From: Candidatus Microthrix subdominans | GTDB lineage: Bacteria; Actinomycetota; Acidimicrobiia; Acidimicrobiales; Microtrichaceae | DNA: 64,000 bases | Assembly: GCA_016719385.1 (NCBI GenBank) | Contig: JADJZA010000001.1 | Location: 682,001-746,000, forward strand | Direction: 5' to 3' | Shown here: positions 33,158 to 41,613 of the stretch, piece by piece | Layout: each line of letters opens with the position of its first letter | Numbering within the stretch: position 1 is the first letter of the stretch | Notes under the pieces: generated by a model | What the model was told of the DNA's origin: nothing | The model's database searches: none | What the model saw: the letters and a program-made list of their open reading frames with translations, nothing else | Position numbers and translations under genes: made by a program

Positions 33158-34669
33158 ACCCGGGAGCTCCGGCGATGGTCGGGGGCTGCGGTCGTCGCGG
33201 TTGAGCTCCTCGAGCGACACGCCGGCGGTCTCGGGCAGCAGCATCACGACGATGACCGCTGCGACGAGCGGCCCGATCGCCAGCAACGCGAACGCCGGCC
33301 CGTACCCCCAGGCGTCGGCGAGCTGGCCGGCGACCAGCAACCCGACCAACCCGCCGGCCAACGCCGCTGCGGACAGAAGGCCGTTGGCGAACCCCCGCCG
33401 GGCGGTCGGGAACATCTCCGGCCCGTACACGCCGATCGTCGCCACCGAGAGCCCGCCGACCACCGCCGAGGCCAGCGAGGCGAACCACATCGGCGCACCC
33501 GAGACCATGAACATCACCGCTGTGCCCGCAAAGCCGACCATGCCGATCGCTGCCACGGGTTTCCGGCCCCAGGAGTCGCCCCAGCGGCCGCCGAGCACCA
33601 CCCCGAGCCCTGCCGGCGTGTTGGTGGCGACGATGAACAGGGTGACCCACAAGGCCGAGTACCCCCGGTCCGTCCTGAGGTAGTCGGCCTGCAGCTGGCT
33701 GGCGGGCGCAGCGAACACGTTGATCGCCAGCCCGAGCGCTACCAGGATCCACAGGCGTCGCATGGAGAAGCGCTCGGCAGCCACGCTGTCGGGCCGGTCG
33801 TGGGTGCGCTCGAAACGCTTCGACTCCGGGAGGTGGCGGGCAACGGCGACGACAAGGGGCACGAGCAGCACCGCGCCACCGCACACCAGCCGCCAACCCC
33901 AGAGGCCCAGGTCGGCCAACGGCAACAACAACAGCACCACGCCGGCGCCGAGGGCAAAGGACATCGACTGCAGCCCGACCGAGTAGGCCCGAACCCGGCT
34001 GGGAACCTCCTCAGCGACGAGCACGTTGGCAAGGAGCACTGCGGCGCCGGACAGGTTGCGGGTCAGCACCTGGGCGCCGGTGAAGGCCCCGAGGCCCGGG
34101 CTGAAGGCGGTGAGCACGCAGGCGCCTGCCGCCACCCACAACGAGGCGAGCGCCAGGCGCCGTCGGCCCTGGCGGTCGGCCAGCGCCAACACGATCAGGG
34201 TGAGGACCACCCCGCTGCGGATGACGGCAAGGGCGGCGGACTGCGGGCCGGCCGTTGCGACTCCGAAATCGTCGGCGGCGAAGGTGAGCACCCGGGTGAC
34301 CACCGTCGAGAGGAACCCGGCGCACATGCCGATCAGGCAGGCCGAGGTGAGCGCGGCGATCGACTCGGTGTCCATGCGCGCCGGTGGGCTCCACCAGGGC
34401 ACCTTTCCGTGGCGCAGCGGCCCCTTGCGCAAGCTCGACGCGATCAGGAGGGCGAAGGCCGGGCCGAAGACCGGGATTGCCGGGGTGAAGTCCACCCGTT
34501 CGGTGAGCTCGACCCGGTCGTCATCGTGTGTGGGCCGGATCGTGACGCTGCGGTTCCAGTGCTCCCAGGCGCCCTCGGCGTCGCGGAGCGTTCCGTCCGG
34601 GGCCACCTCCTCGAGCACCATCAGATCGTCGCGCGGCGCCGCCCACGCCTCGGCGTCTTCGGCTGACAT
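33155..34669 (-). CDS. MFS transporter, sugar-porter/metabolite type
   Basis: A 504-residue major facilitator with about 12 transmembrane helices from residue 100 on. The loop 2-3 motif is in 'LALADRQGRRRLALASLW' and the loop 8-9 counterpart in 'GGRWGDSWGRKPVAAIGM'. A central cytosolic loop has 'RHLPESKRFERT', and 'YGPEMFPTARRGFANGL' resembles the sugar-porter PETxxxR-type motif. A hydrophilic N-terminal extension of about 95 residues with one hydrophobic patch ('FGPAFALLIASSLRKG') is unusual. Start: ATG at 34669; longer open frame upstream overlaps the divergent NFU gene. Substrate unknown. Confidence 0.82.
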   Translation of the reverse strand: MSAEDAEAWAAPRDDLMVLEEVAPDGTLRDAEGAWEHWNRSVTIRPTHDDDRVELTERVDFTPAIPVFGPAFALLIASSLRKGPLRHGKVPWWSPPARMDTESIAALTSACLIGMCAGFLSTVVTRVLTFAADDFGVATAGPQSAALAVIRSGVVLTLIVLALADRQGRRRLALASLWVAAGACVLTAFSPGLGAFTGAQVLTRNLSGAAVLLANVLVAEEVPSRVRAYSVGLQSMSFALGAGVVLLLLPLADLGLWGWRLVCGGAVLLVPLVVAVARHLPESKRFERTHDRPDSVAAERFSMRRLWILVALGLAINVFAAPASQLQADYLRTDRGYSALWVTLFIVATNTPAGLGVVLGGRWGDSWGRKPVAAIGMVGFAGTAVMFMVSGAPMWFASLASAVVGGLSVATIGVYGPEMFPTARRGFANGLLSAAALAGGLVGLLVAGQLADAWGYGPAFALLAIGPLVAAVIVVMLLPETAGVSLEELNRDDRSPRPSPELPG

Positions 34670-34859
34670 CGTTCGGGTCGTCGTGAGGCTTTTCACATGG
34701 CTGCGCTGTCGTCGGGGACCGGGGCGGGGGAGCGAGCTGAGCACGGCCGAGGGCGGCGGTTCGCCGCGGTAGGTTGGCACGAGTTGGCGGTCGGCGTCGA
34801 TCGCTGCCCGAGGCTCCTGTCGATGTTCTCGGCGGGGCAGGCGAACCTCCTGGAGTGCG

Positions 34860-35132
34860 ATGAGACAAGCGGTCGAAGCGACGATCGGAGTGCTTCGACC
34901 GGCAATCCAGGCCGACGGTGGCGACCTGCGGCTGGTGTCGGTCGACGAAACCACCGGTGTCGTCCAGTTGGAGCTGAGCGGAACCTGCGCAGGATGCTCG
35001 GGCCAGCCTGACGCCCGCTCCGGGGGCATCGAGCGGATCCTCGCCGATCGGGTGCCGGAGGTTCGCGCGGTCGAGTTGGTGGGCGGGTGTGGGGTGCCGG
35101 CCGAGGACTGCGGCACCGCCGTCACCCTGTGA
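34860..35132 (+). CDS. NFU-domain Fe-S cluster scaffold protein
   Basis: A 90-residue stand-alone NifU C-terminal (NFU) domain. The cluster-binding CxxC is in 'GTCAGCSGQPDARSGGIERIL' (about residues 41-50), preceded by the 'RPAIQADGGDL' signature. Such proteins bind a [4Fe-4S] cluster between two monomers and pass it to target enzymes. Start: ATG with TGGAG 5-9 nt upstream. It stands between a divergent transporter and meaB. The window also encodes a cysteine desulfurase at 48.9 kb, but not next to it. Confidence 0.88.
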   Translation: MRQAVEATIGVLRPAIQADGGDLRLVSVDETTGVVQLELSGTCAGCSGQPDARSGGIERILADRVPEVRAVELVGGCGVPAEDCGTAVTL

Positions 35133-35250
35133 GGCGCACGCCCGACCGACCCCCGGTCTTGACCTGCCTGGACGGTCTGAGCAGCCTGGGAGACCCGGGC
35201 CCCCTCATCTCCTTCGCCCCGACCAACCCAGAGCCCCAGGACCGCTGATC

Positions 35251-36288
35251 ATGGCCCCACTGCCGACCAACCCCGACGAACTGCTGCAGCGGGCCGGCGA
35301 CGGCGACCGCCGGGCGCTCGCCCGAGCCCTGTCGATCGTCGAGCGGGGTGGGCCCAGCGGTGCGGCGCTCATCCGGGCCACCTGGGTCCAGGGCAGAGGC
35401 GACGGGGCACCGGAGCAGGCCTTCACCGTGGGCATCACCGGCGCGCCCGGCGCGGGCAAGTCGACGCTGAGCGCCTCGCTGTGCGGCGAGCTGCTCCGGC
35501 GCGACCGGTCGGTGGCGGTGCTCGCCATCGATCCGTCCAGTCCCTTCTCCGGTGGCGCCATCCTGGGGGATCGGGTGCGGATGGGCGACGTCGCCGGCGA
35601 CGACGACGTGTACATCCGGTCGATGGCGACCCGGGGCAACCTCGGTGGGCTCGCCGGGGCAACCAACGATGCCGTCGCCGTCCTGGGGGCGACCGGGCGT
35701 GATTGGGTCGTCGTCGAGACCGTTGGGGTCGGTCAGGTGGAGACCGACATCGTCGACGCCGCCGACACGACCGTCGTCGTGGTCAACCCGGGGTGGGGCG
35801 ATGCCATCCAGGCCAACAAGGCGGGGCTGATGGAGATCGCCGACGTGTTCGTCGTCAACAAGTCCGACCGCGATGGCGCCCGCCAAACGGTGACCGATCT
35901 GGAGTCGATGCTGAACATCTCCGGCATGATGTCCCGGCCGGACGAGCACGACGGCCCTGGAGCCGAACCACAGCCGATCTGGCGGGCGCCCGTCGTGTCC
36001 ACCGTCGGCACGACCGGTGAGGGGGTGGCCGAGTTGGTCGACGCGATCGACGCCCACGCCGCCCACCAGCGGGCGACCGGAGAGCTGGCCCGGCGCCGGG
36101 CGGCGAACCGCTCCCAACGCCTGCGTGAGGTGGCCGCCGGTCGGGTGGGAGCGGCCCTCGACCGCCTGCTCCGCACCGAGTGGGGGGCCTCGCTGCGCAC
36201 CGAGGTCGAAGGTGCCTATACCGACCCGTGGAGTGCGGCGGACCGACTGCTCGAACGGCTGCCTGCCGAACTGGAGCGGCCAGACTGA
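35251..36288 (+). CDS. meaB: MeaB/ArgK-type GTPase, methylmalonyl-CoA mutase chaperone
   Basis: A 345-residue G3E-family GTPase that protects and loads cobalamin into methylmalonyl-CoA mutase. Walker A is 'GAPGAGKST' (about 64), the G3E acidic motif is in 'ETVGVGQVETDIVDAAD', the guanine motif is 'VVNKSDRDG', and 'SPFSGGAILGDRVRM' is typical of MeaB. No mutase gene is in the window. The ATG start is at 35251; longer open frame upstream overlaps the NFU gene. It fits a propionyl-/methylmalonyl-CoA route, in line with the malyl-CoA-lyase-like genes at 62 kb. Confidence 0.9.
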   Translation: MAPLPTNPDELLQRAGDGDRRALARALSIVERGGPSGAALIRATWVQGRGDGAPEQAFTVGITGAPGAGKSTLSASLCGELLRRDRSVAVLAIDPSSPFSGGAILGDRVRMGDVAGDDDVYIRSMATRGNLGGLAGATNDAVAVLGATGRDWVVVETVGVGQVETDIVDAADTTVVVVNPGWGDAIQANKAGLMEIADVFVVNKSDRDGARQTVTDLESMLNISGMMSRPDEHDGPGAEPQPIWRAPVVSTVGTTGEGVAELVDAIDAHAAHQRATGELARRRAANRSQRLREVAAGRVGAALDRLLRTEWGASLRTEVEGAYTDPWSAADRLLERLPAELERPD

Positions 36289-36451
36289 CCGAACACTCGC
36301 TCACCGAGGGCGGGGGAGAGGGGGAAGGGCGGAAGTGAGGAATCTCACCGGTTGCAATTTGTCGCTGTCGCCGGGTGCAACAGGTGTCACACTGACGTTG
36401 GAATCGAAGGCTGGTCGACCAGGGCCGAGCGCGAAGAGGGGACCGAACGGC

Positions 36452-37876
36452 ATGAGCGATGCGGCGCGACGTTCGAGGCCAACCGGGCGGTGGCGGATGC
36501 TGAGCAGCCTGGGTGCGATGGGCCTGGGCGCCCTCGTCGTCGTGTTCGGCCTGGTCGTCGGCGCTGCGGCCGCGCCGTGCAACCCGACCGCCACGTTGGA
36601 GTATGTGGCGATGGGCGACTCCTACAGCAGCGGCGTTGGCCTCCCCGACGCCACCGGCGAGTGCAACCGTTCAACCGGCTACAACTACCCGAACCGCATC
36701 CAGCAGGATCAGGGTTTCGGCAGCTTCACCGACGTCAGCTGTTCCGGGGCCAAGACCGAGCACTTCTCCACCGCCAAGAATGACTCCAGCCCGCCGCAGT
36801 TTGATGCGTTGTCGGACACCACCGACGTGGTCACCTTCACCATTGGCGGCAACGACCTGGGGTTCACCAGCATCCTCGCCATCTGTGCACTGATGGATGA
36901 CTGCCGCGACGCCTACGGCGGCCCGGGCATGCCCAAGCTGACGGCCAAAATCGCCGGGTCGGTCGGCGACAGCATCCAGCAGGCGATGGAGGATTCGGCC
37001 GCCCATGCCCCGAACGCCGACATCTTCGTACTCGGCTACCCCGACCTGCTTCCTGCCACCCCGACCGGATCGACGTGGGAGCAGAGTTGCGAGCCGACCT
37101 CGTTGTTCATCTCCGACGCCGAGCGGAATGATCTGCGGCAGGTGCAGGCGGCGCTCAATGCCGAGATCGAGTTGCGGGTCGACGCGGCCGGCGCCCGAGT
37201 GCACTACGTGGATACCTACACGCCCAGCATCGGCCACGACGCGTGCTCAAGCGACCCGTGGGTGTCCGTCTACACCCTGTACCACCTCACCGACACCGCC
37301 ATGATCGCCATGGGTGGGCTGGTCTCCGAGGCGATCGATGCCGAGCTGACCGAGCGGTGCGAAGCGGCTGTGGCCACCACCTCGACCACGACGACGGCGC
37401 CGCCGAGTACGACCCTGCCGCCAGGCACCGCGCCGCCCGGCACAGCCGACACCGGTCCCGAGGTGCCGAAGGCGACAACGACGCCCAGCCTCCCCGGCCC
37501 GGGCTCGGCGCCGGTGCAGACACCGCCCCCGTCGCTGGTGCCACAGAAGACGTCCACCCGGCCAACGGTGACCGGAGCGGTCGTTGTACGGCCGACCGCC
37601 ACGCCGACTCCTCCTCCTGTTCCCATCGTGGTTGCCGAGCCGGTCGCGGCGGCCAACACCCAGGGCGCAGTCGGTCAGTCGTACCCGGGCGGCGCGTCGG
37701 GCGGCTTGGATCAGTCGACGCTTGGCCAGTCCGGCCGGTCGGGGCTGGCGAGCACCGGTGCGGAACCTCGTGGATTTCTGATCGTTGGAGCGGTGCTGTT
37801 CGGCGTCGGCGCGGGGCTGGTTGTGCTCAATCGGCGTCGACTCGCCCGATTCGGTGGGCGTGGTGACCGACGGTAG
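36452..37876 (+). CDS. secreted SGNH/GDSL esterase with LAxTG-type C-terminal anchor
   Basis: A 474-residue exported protein. The N-terminal signal has Arg residues, then 'MGLGALVVVFGLVVGAAAAP'. The SGNH domain (about 48-310) has block I 'AMGDSYSSGVGLP', block III 'TIGGNDLGF' and a C-terminal 'PSIGHDAC' with the catalytic His; several Cys pairs suit disulfides, as in Streptomyces lipases. A Thr/Pro-rich linker of about 130 residues suggests wall spanning. The C-terminus is 'LASTG', a hydrophobic helix and an Arg-rich tail, a sorting signal of the LAxTG kind used by class E sortases. No sortase gene is in the window. Start: ATG at 36452. Confidence 0.85.
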   Translation: MSDAARRSRPTGRWRMLSSLGAMGLGALVVVFGLVVGAAAAPCNPTATLEYVAMGDSYSSGVGLPDATGECNRSTGYNYPNRIQQDQGFGSFTDVSCSGAKTEHFSTAKNDSSPPQFDALSDTTDVVTFTIGGNDLGFTSILAICALMDDCRDAYGGPGMPKLTAKIAGSVGDSIQQAMEDSAAHAPNADIFVLGYPDLLPATPTGSTWEQSCEPTSLFISDAERNDLRQVQAALNAEIELRVDAAGARVHYVDTYTPSIGHDACSSDPWVSVYTLYHLTDTAMIAMGGLVSEAIDAELTERCEAAVATTSTTTTAPPSTTLPPGTAPPGTADTGPEVPKATTTPSLPGPGSAPVQTPPPSLVPQKTSTRPTVTGAVVVRPTATPTPPPVPIVVAEPVAAANTQGAVGQSYPGGASGGLDQSTLGQSGRSGLASTGAEPRGFLIVGAVLFGVGAGLVVLNRRRLARFGGRGDRR

Positions 37877-37950
37877 AGAGTGACCGGGTGGCCGCCCGAG
37901 CCCACCGGGGGAGTAGCTTTCCGGGGTCCCCGAGTTCAGGAGCCCATGAC

Positions 37951-38799
37951 ATGTCCCAAGCGGACGACGTTCCCCTCGAGGTGGTGCGCACCGACGACGA
38001 CGTGGTGATCGCCACCTTGCGGAACGGCAAGGTCAACGCTTTGTCCAACCGGGTGCTCGACGCCGTGGCTGACGCCGCCGCCGAGTGGGCGCAGGACCCG
38101 CCAGGGGCGGTCGTGCTGACCGGCGGACCCAAGCTGTTTGCCGCCGGCGCCGACATCGATCAGTTTGTCGCCGCCGCCGGCGACGAGTCCGGCGAGAACG
38201 ATGCGAGGTCGAGCGGTGCCGACACGCTGGTCGATGGCGACGCAGTGCGGGCCATCGCCCGCTCGTTCCGTCGTGCGGGCCAGGCCCTGGAGTCCCTCGG
38301 TTGCCCCGTCATCGCCGAGGTGTCGGGCTATGCGCTGGGCGGTGGCTGCGAGCTGGCGCTGGCCGCCGACCTGAGGATCGCGTCCGACCGGGCGGTATTC
38401 GGCCAGCCCGAGATCCTGCTTGGCATCATCCCGGGCGGTGGCGGCACCCAGCGCCTGACCCGTCTGATCGGCCCGTCTCGGGCCAAGGACCTCATCTTCA
38501 CCGGGCGCCAGGTCGATGCCGCCGAAGCCCACCGGATCGGGTTGGTCGACGAGGTGGTGGCCCACGACCGGTTGCGGGAGCGGACCATGGAGCTGGCAAG
38601 CGAGCTGGCGGGCGGGCCCCGGCGGGCCATGGCGCTGGCCAAGGCGGCGATCAACGATGGCGGACAGGGCAGCCTGGATGCCGGCCTCGATGTGGAGGAG
38701 CAGGCCTTCGTCGACGTCTTCGAAACCGACGACGCCGCCGTCGGCGTGGGGTCCTTCCGACGACACGGGCCCGGCAAGGCCGCGTTCAGCGGTCGCTGA
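37951..38799 (+). CDS. enoyl-CoA hydratase/isomerase family protein
   Basis: A 282-residue crotonase-fold protein. The oxyanion hole is built by 'KLFAAGADIDQF' (about 58) and 'SGYALGGGCELALAADLRIA' (about 127), and the catalytic-type Glu is in 'FGQPEILLGIIPGGGGTQRL' (about 155). An insert of about 25 residues rich in Gly/Glu/Asp follows the first oxyanion segment. Hydration of enoyl-CoA in fatty-acid oxidation is the default role. Start: ATG with CAGGAG at 9 nt; an open frame upstream is ignored. The stop overlaps the next start by one base (TGATG). Confidence 0.87.
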   Translation: MSQADDVPLEVVRTDDDVVIATLRNGKVNALSNRVLDAVADAAAEWAQDPPGAVVLTGGPKLFAAGADIDQFVAAAGDESGENDARSSGADTLVDGDAVRAIARSFRRAGQALESLGCPVIAEVSGYALGGGCELALAADLRIASDRAVFGQPEILLGIIPGGGGTQRLTRLIGPSRAKDLIFTGRQVDAAEAHRIGLVDEVVAHDRLRERTMELASELAGGPRRAMALAKAAINDGGQGSLDAGLDVEEQAFVDVFETDDAAVGVGSFRRHGPGKAAFSGR

Positions 38800-40106
38800 T
38801 GCCCGTGGTCGACACCGGGTTCGCATCCGGGCTCGCACGCGTGCTGCCGACCTGGCTGCGCCGCCAGGCTTGGTTGTCGCGCTCGGCGGCAACCCTGCTG
38901 GGCGTGGAGGTGCTCGACACCGAATCGATCGTGCGCGATCCGACGGTGGGGTGGGTCGATGTCCGCGCCATGTTCGCCGGGGATGTCAGCGATCTTCTCC
39001 GGTTGGTCGTTGCGGTACGCGCCGAGCTGCCGCCCGGCATCGACCCTGATGCCGTCATCGGGGAGATCGAGCTCGACGGTCGACCGCTGGTTCTTTTCGA
39101 GGCGATGGCCTGGCGAGCCGGCGCGCTCAGCGTGGCGCGGGCCTTGATGCCCGAGGTGATCGATGTTGCCGTCGCCCCGGATGCACTGAAGATCGGCCCA
39201 TGGGGCGGCATCTCGCCCACGGTGCTCATCGATGGTCGCTGGGAGCTCAAGGCACACCGCCAGGTGAGCGATCTGCCCAACCCGGACATCGAGCTGCCGG
39301 CGGCGATGGCCCAGGCCGAGGTCGGTCGAATCTCGCCGATCGTCGATCAGGTCACCCGTCGCGGGCAGGTGGCCATGACCCTCCGGCCTGCCCTGCGCAG
39401 CCGCATGGACGGCCTCGACTTGGCGACCAAGAGCCTCAAGGAGCTCTTCGACCTGCGGGTCCCGCCCCGCCAGGCCCGCCACGACGCCGCAGCCGAGGTG
39501 GAACAGATCGGCGTGGGCGCAGCCGAGCTGCACGTGTCGCTGGCGGTGGCGCTCGACAGCGAGCCGGCCGACGGTGCCGCCTGGGCCGAGCTGCTGTTGG
39601 CCCCGTTGTATCGCCTCGGCTCGGGGCGCATCCGCTTCGACCGGCTGGAGGGCGTGCTCGCTCGCCTGCGGGGCGCTGACGATCTGGGTCGCGCCATCCG
39701 CACCCACGGCGCCCTCCACCTGGGCAACATGGGCCGCACCACGAGCGGTTGGATCCCCCACAACTTCGAGGGCGACGGGCGCCCCTATGACGAGCTGCGC
39801 CAGCCGATCTCGCCGCTGCGGGACCTGGCCCGGTTGGCCGTGTCGCTGGGGTGGGCGGCCCGCGAGATGACCGAGCACTACCTGGAGGACGATCCCGAGC
39901 GCGACCGCGAGCTGGAGGTGCTGGCCGAGGCGTGGGAGGACAGGGCGGCCAGCCACCTGATCGCGGGCTACACCTCGGTGGACGAGGTGCACCGTCTGCT
40001 CCCGAGCAGCGGCGAGGCCCGGGATGCGCTGCTGAGGATTTTCGAGCTGGAACACCAGCTGACCCGGGTGATGCCCGAAACCCACGAATCCCCCTGGGGT
40101 AGATAG
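38799..40106 (+). CDS. maltokinase-like protein without catalytic acids (probable pseudokinase)
   Basis: A 435-residue protein. Its C-terminal half follows the maltokinase (Pep2/Mak, aminoglycoside-phosphotransferase fold) pattern: catalytic loop, 'SGW...NFEG', 'ISPLRDLARLAVSLGWAA' and a final 'RIFELEHQLTRV'. In active enzymes the loop is HGD and the metal motif DFE. Here they read 'HGALHLGN' (Ala305) and 'NFEG' (Asn322), so catalytic base and metal ligand are both lost. The N-terminal half resembles the maltokinase cap ('WLRRQAWLSRSA', 'PTVLIDGRWELKAHRQV'). It is coupled to the enoyl-CoA hydratase gene by TGATG. A regulatory or glucan-binding role is inference. Confidence 0.75.
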   Translation: MPVVDTGFASGLARVLPTWLRRQAWLSRSAATLLGVEVLDTESIVRDPTVGWVDVRAMFAGDVSDLLRLVVAVRAELPPGIDPDAVIGEIELDGRPLVLFEAMAWRAGALSVARALMPEVIDVAVAPDALKIGPWGGISPTVLIDGRWELKAHRQVSDLPNPDIELPAAMAQAEVGRISPIVDQVTRRGQVAMTLRPALRSRMDGLDLATKSLKELFDLRVPPRQARHDAAAEVEQIGVGAAELHVSLAVALDSEPADGAAWAELLLAPLYRLGSGRIRFDRLEGVLARLRGADDLGRAIRTHGALHLGNMGRTTSGWIPHNFEGDGRPYDELRQPISPLRDLARLAVSLGWAAREMTEHYLEDDPERDRELEVLAEAWEDRAASHLIAGYTSVDEVHRLLPSSGEARDALLRIFELEHQLTRVMPETHESPWGR

Positions 40107-40190
40107 CGCCGGTCTTCCCGGCACGGCTCTCAGCTCGGTGTTGCTGCCGACGGGCGCCGGGAGCGGCGTTGCGCCAAGCTGGAGCGACCC

Positions 40191-41018
40191 ATGGAAGCAA
40201 CCGCCACCTGCACCCGGCACCCGGACCGGGCCGCCGCCGTCGCCTGCCAACGCTGCGACAAACCGATCTGTCCCTCGTGCATGACGTCGGCCTCGGTCGG
40301 CTTCCATTGCCCGGACTGCCTGAAGAGCGGAGCCCAGCGCACGGTGCCCGTGCGTCGGGCGGGCGACCCCGTTGCCACCAAGGTGATCATCGGGCTCAAC
40401 GTCGCCGCCTTCGTCGCCTCGGTGATCTTCTCGGGCAACGCCCGCGGCACCGATGCCTGGTTGCGCTTCGGCGACGCCACGATGGCGGTGGCGGCGGGCG
40501 AGTGGTGGCGGGTCATCACCGGCGCCTTTCTGCACGACGGGGTGTTCCACCTGGGCATGAACATGTTGTTCATCTGGGTGTTTGGTTCGGCGCTGGAGCA
40601 ACGGCTGGGCAAAGCCGGGTTTGTTGCGCTGTACTCGGCTTCGCTGATGGGCGGCGCCCTGGGCGTCGTCTGGCTGTCCAACCCGCTCGGCATCACCGTC
40701 GGCGCCTCGGGGGCCGGTTTCGGGTTGATGGGCGCGCTGGTCGTATTGCAGATCACCCAGCGCACCAACCTATGGAGTTCGGGGCTGGGCGGCCTGGTGA
40801 TGCTCAACCTGATCATCACGTTCGCGTTCCGCAGCTCGATCTCCGTCGGCGGTCACCTCGGCGGCTTCGCCGCCGGCATCCTCGCCGGCGGTGTGCTGTT
40901 CGCCGCCCCCCGGGCCGACCTGCCACGCGCCGCCCGGGTGGCGATCGTCGGCGCCGGTGCGGTGCTGCTCTTCGGCCTGACCATCGCCTCAGCGTCGGCG
41001 AAGGTAGGCGCGATCTAG
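40191..41018 (+). CDS. rhomboid-family intramembrane serine protease with N-terminal zinc finger
   Basis: A 275-residue protein. Residues 5-50 are a B-box-like zinc finger ('CTRHPDRAAAVACQRCDKPICPSCM', 'FHCPDC'). The rhomboid core has six helices with 'GEWWRVITGAFLHDGVFHLGMNMLFIW', the catalytic Ser in 'VGASGAGFGLMGA' and the catalytic His in 'VGGHLGGFAAG'. It cleaves membrane-protein helices. The finger-rhomboid combination is common in actinobacteria. Start: ATG with GGAG at 7 nt. A long inverted repeat follows the gene. Confidence 0.9.
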   Translation: MEATATCTRHPDRAAAVACQRCDKPICPSCMTSASVGFHCPDCLKSGAQRTVPVRRAGDPVATKVIIGLNVAAFVASVIFSGNARGTDAWLRFGDATMAVAAGEWWRVITGAFLHDGVFHLGMNMLFIWVFGSALEQRLGKAGFVALYSASLMGGALGVVWLSNPLGITVGASGAGFGLMGALVVLQITQRTNLWSSGLGGLVMLNLIITFAFRSSISVGGHLGGFAAGILAGGVLFAAPRADLPRAARVAIVGAGAVLLFGLTIASASAKVGAI

Positions 41019-41031
41019 CCCTTGCCCGCCG

Positions 41032-41078
41032 ACTTGGGTGGACTTTGCTTCACCTGGTGGATCATTATCCACCCAAGT
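41032..41078. terminator. 11-bp inverted repeat between convergent genes, candidate bidirectional terminator
   Basis: ACTTGGGTGGA (41032-41042) and TCCACCCAAGT (41068-41078) are perfect complements around a 25-nt loop. The element lies 13 nt after the rhomboid stop and 17 nt from the stop of the convergent SRPBCC gene. It is AT-richer than the flanks. No long T-tract is present on either side. Confidence 0.5.
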
Positions 41079-41095
41079 TTGTGGCTTCGTCTCGT

Positions 41096-41545
41096 CTACT
41101 CGGCGGGGCCGGCGTCGACCAGGCGGGCCAGGTTGGTCAGGTTGCGTCGCCACACCCACGACAGGATCGGCTTGGCCACCACCTCACCCAGACGCCCGGC
41201 GAACCACCACGGGAAGTTCAGCCGTTCGCGCCATAACACCCTCGTGCCGCCGTCGGCCCGAGGCTCGAGGGTGAAGGTGCCTTCGCCCGTGACCGCTCCC
41301 TCGTGGCGGACCGACATCTCGCGCTCGTCGGTCCAGGCGGTGATGATCATGCGGTCGGTGGTGCGCAGCGGGCCGACGCGGGTGTCGGCGAAGAACACGG
41401 TGCCCTCACCTTGGCGCTGCTCGCCCTCGAAGCGGATCGAGACCGCGTCCTCCATCCAGCGGTGGTGGTGTCCGACATCGGCCAGCACGGCCCACGTTGT
41501 CCGTGCGTCGGCGGCGACGTCAACGCTGAGTTCGATGCTTCCCAT
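41096..41545 (-). CDS. SRPBCC (polyketide cyclase/START-like) family protein
   Basis: A 149-residue helix-grip protein. The N-terminus 'IELSVDVAADARTTWAVLADVGHHHRWMEDAVSI' is the typical first strand plus helix. Repeated antiparallel strands follow ('GEGTVFFADTRVGP', 'REMSVRHEGAVTGEGTFTLEP', 'GTRVLWRERLNFPWW'), then a C-terminal helix. Such proteins bind hydrophobic ligands in a cavity; the ligand is unknown. The ATG at 41545 has a leaderless-type -10 box and removes 19 unconserved residues from the open frame. Confidence 0.8.
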   Translation of the reverse strand: MGSIELSVDVAADARTTWAVLADVGHHHRWMEDAVSIRFEGEQRQGEGTVFFADTRVGPLRTTDRMIITAWTDEREMSVRHEGAVTGEGTFTLEPRADGGTRVLWRERLNFPWWFAGRLGEVVAKPILSWVWRRNLTNLARLVDAGPAE

Positions 41546-41552
41546 GCCGGGC

Positions 41553-41558
41553 AACGTA
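41553..41558 (-). promoter_or_regulatory. -10 box of the SRPBCC gene, leaderless type
   Basis: On the minus strand TACGTT is followed by GCCCGGC and the ATG (gap 7 nt), without a Shine-Dalgarno. Confidence 0.5.
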
Positions 41559-41613
41559 CCGCCGTGATCCTGGTGGACGAGAACGTGTTGACCAGCGGCC
41601 ATACTTGGACGGC

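Noticed and set aside
32219..34666. Plus-strand open frame of about 815 codons across the DsbA-like and MFS genes
   Set aside because: Low-complexity Arg/Gly/His/Gln composition and full overlap with two recognised minus-strand genes.
36351..36381. GTTGCA/TGCAAC inverted repeat upstream of the SGNH esterase
   Set aside because: Arms are only 6 bp with a 19-nt spacer, too weak to separate from chance.
38328..40601. Minus-strand open frame of about 757 codons opposite crotonase, maltokinase-like and rhomboid genes
   Set aside because: Antisense shadow; all three plus-strand genes have coupled starts and family motifs.
41588..41605. TTGACC plus CATACT as a promoter of the first gene of the MoxR cluster
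   Set aside because: The two boxes are only 6 bp apart, and no TAnnnT box sits at the leaderless distance.
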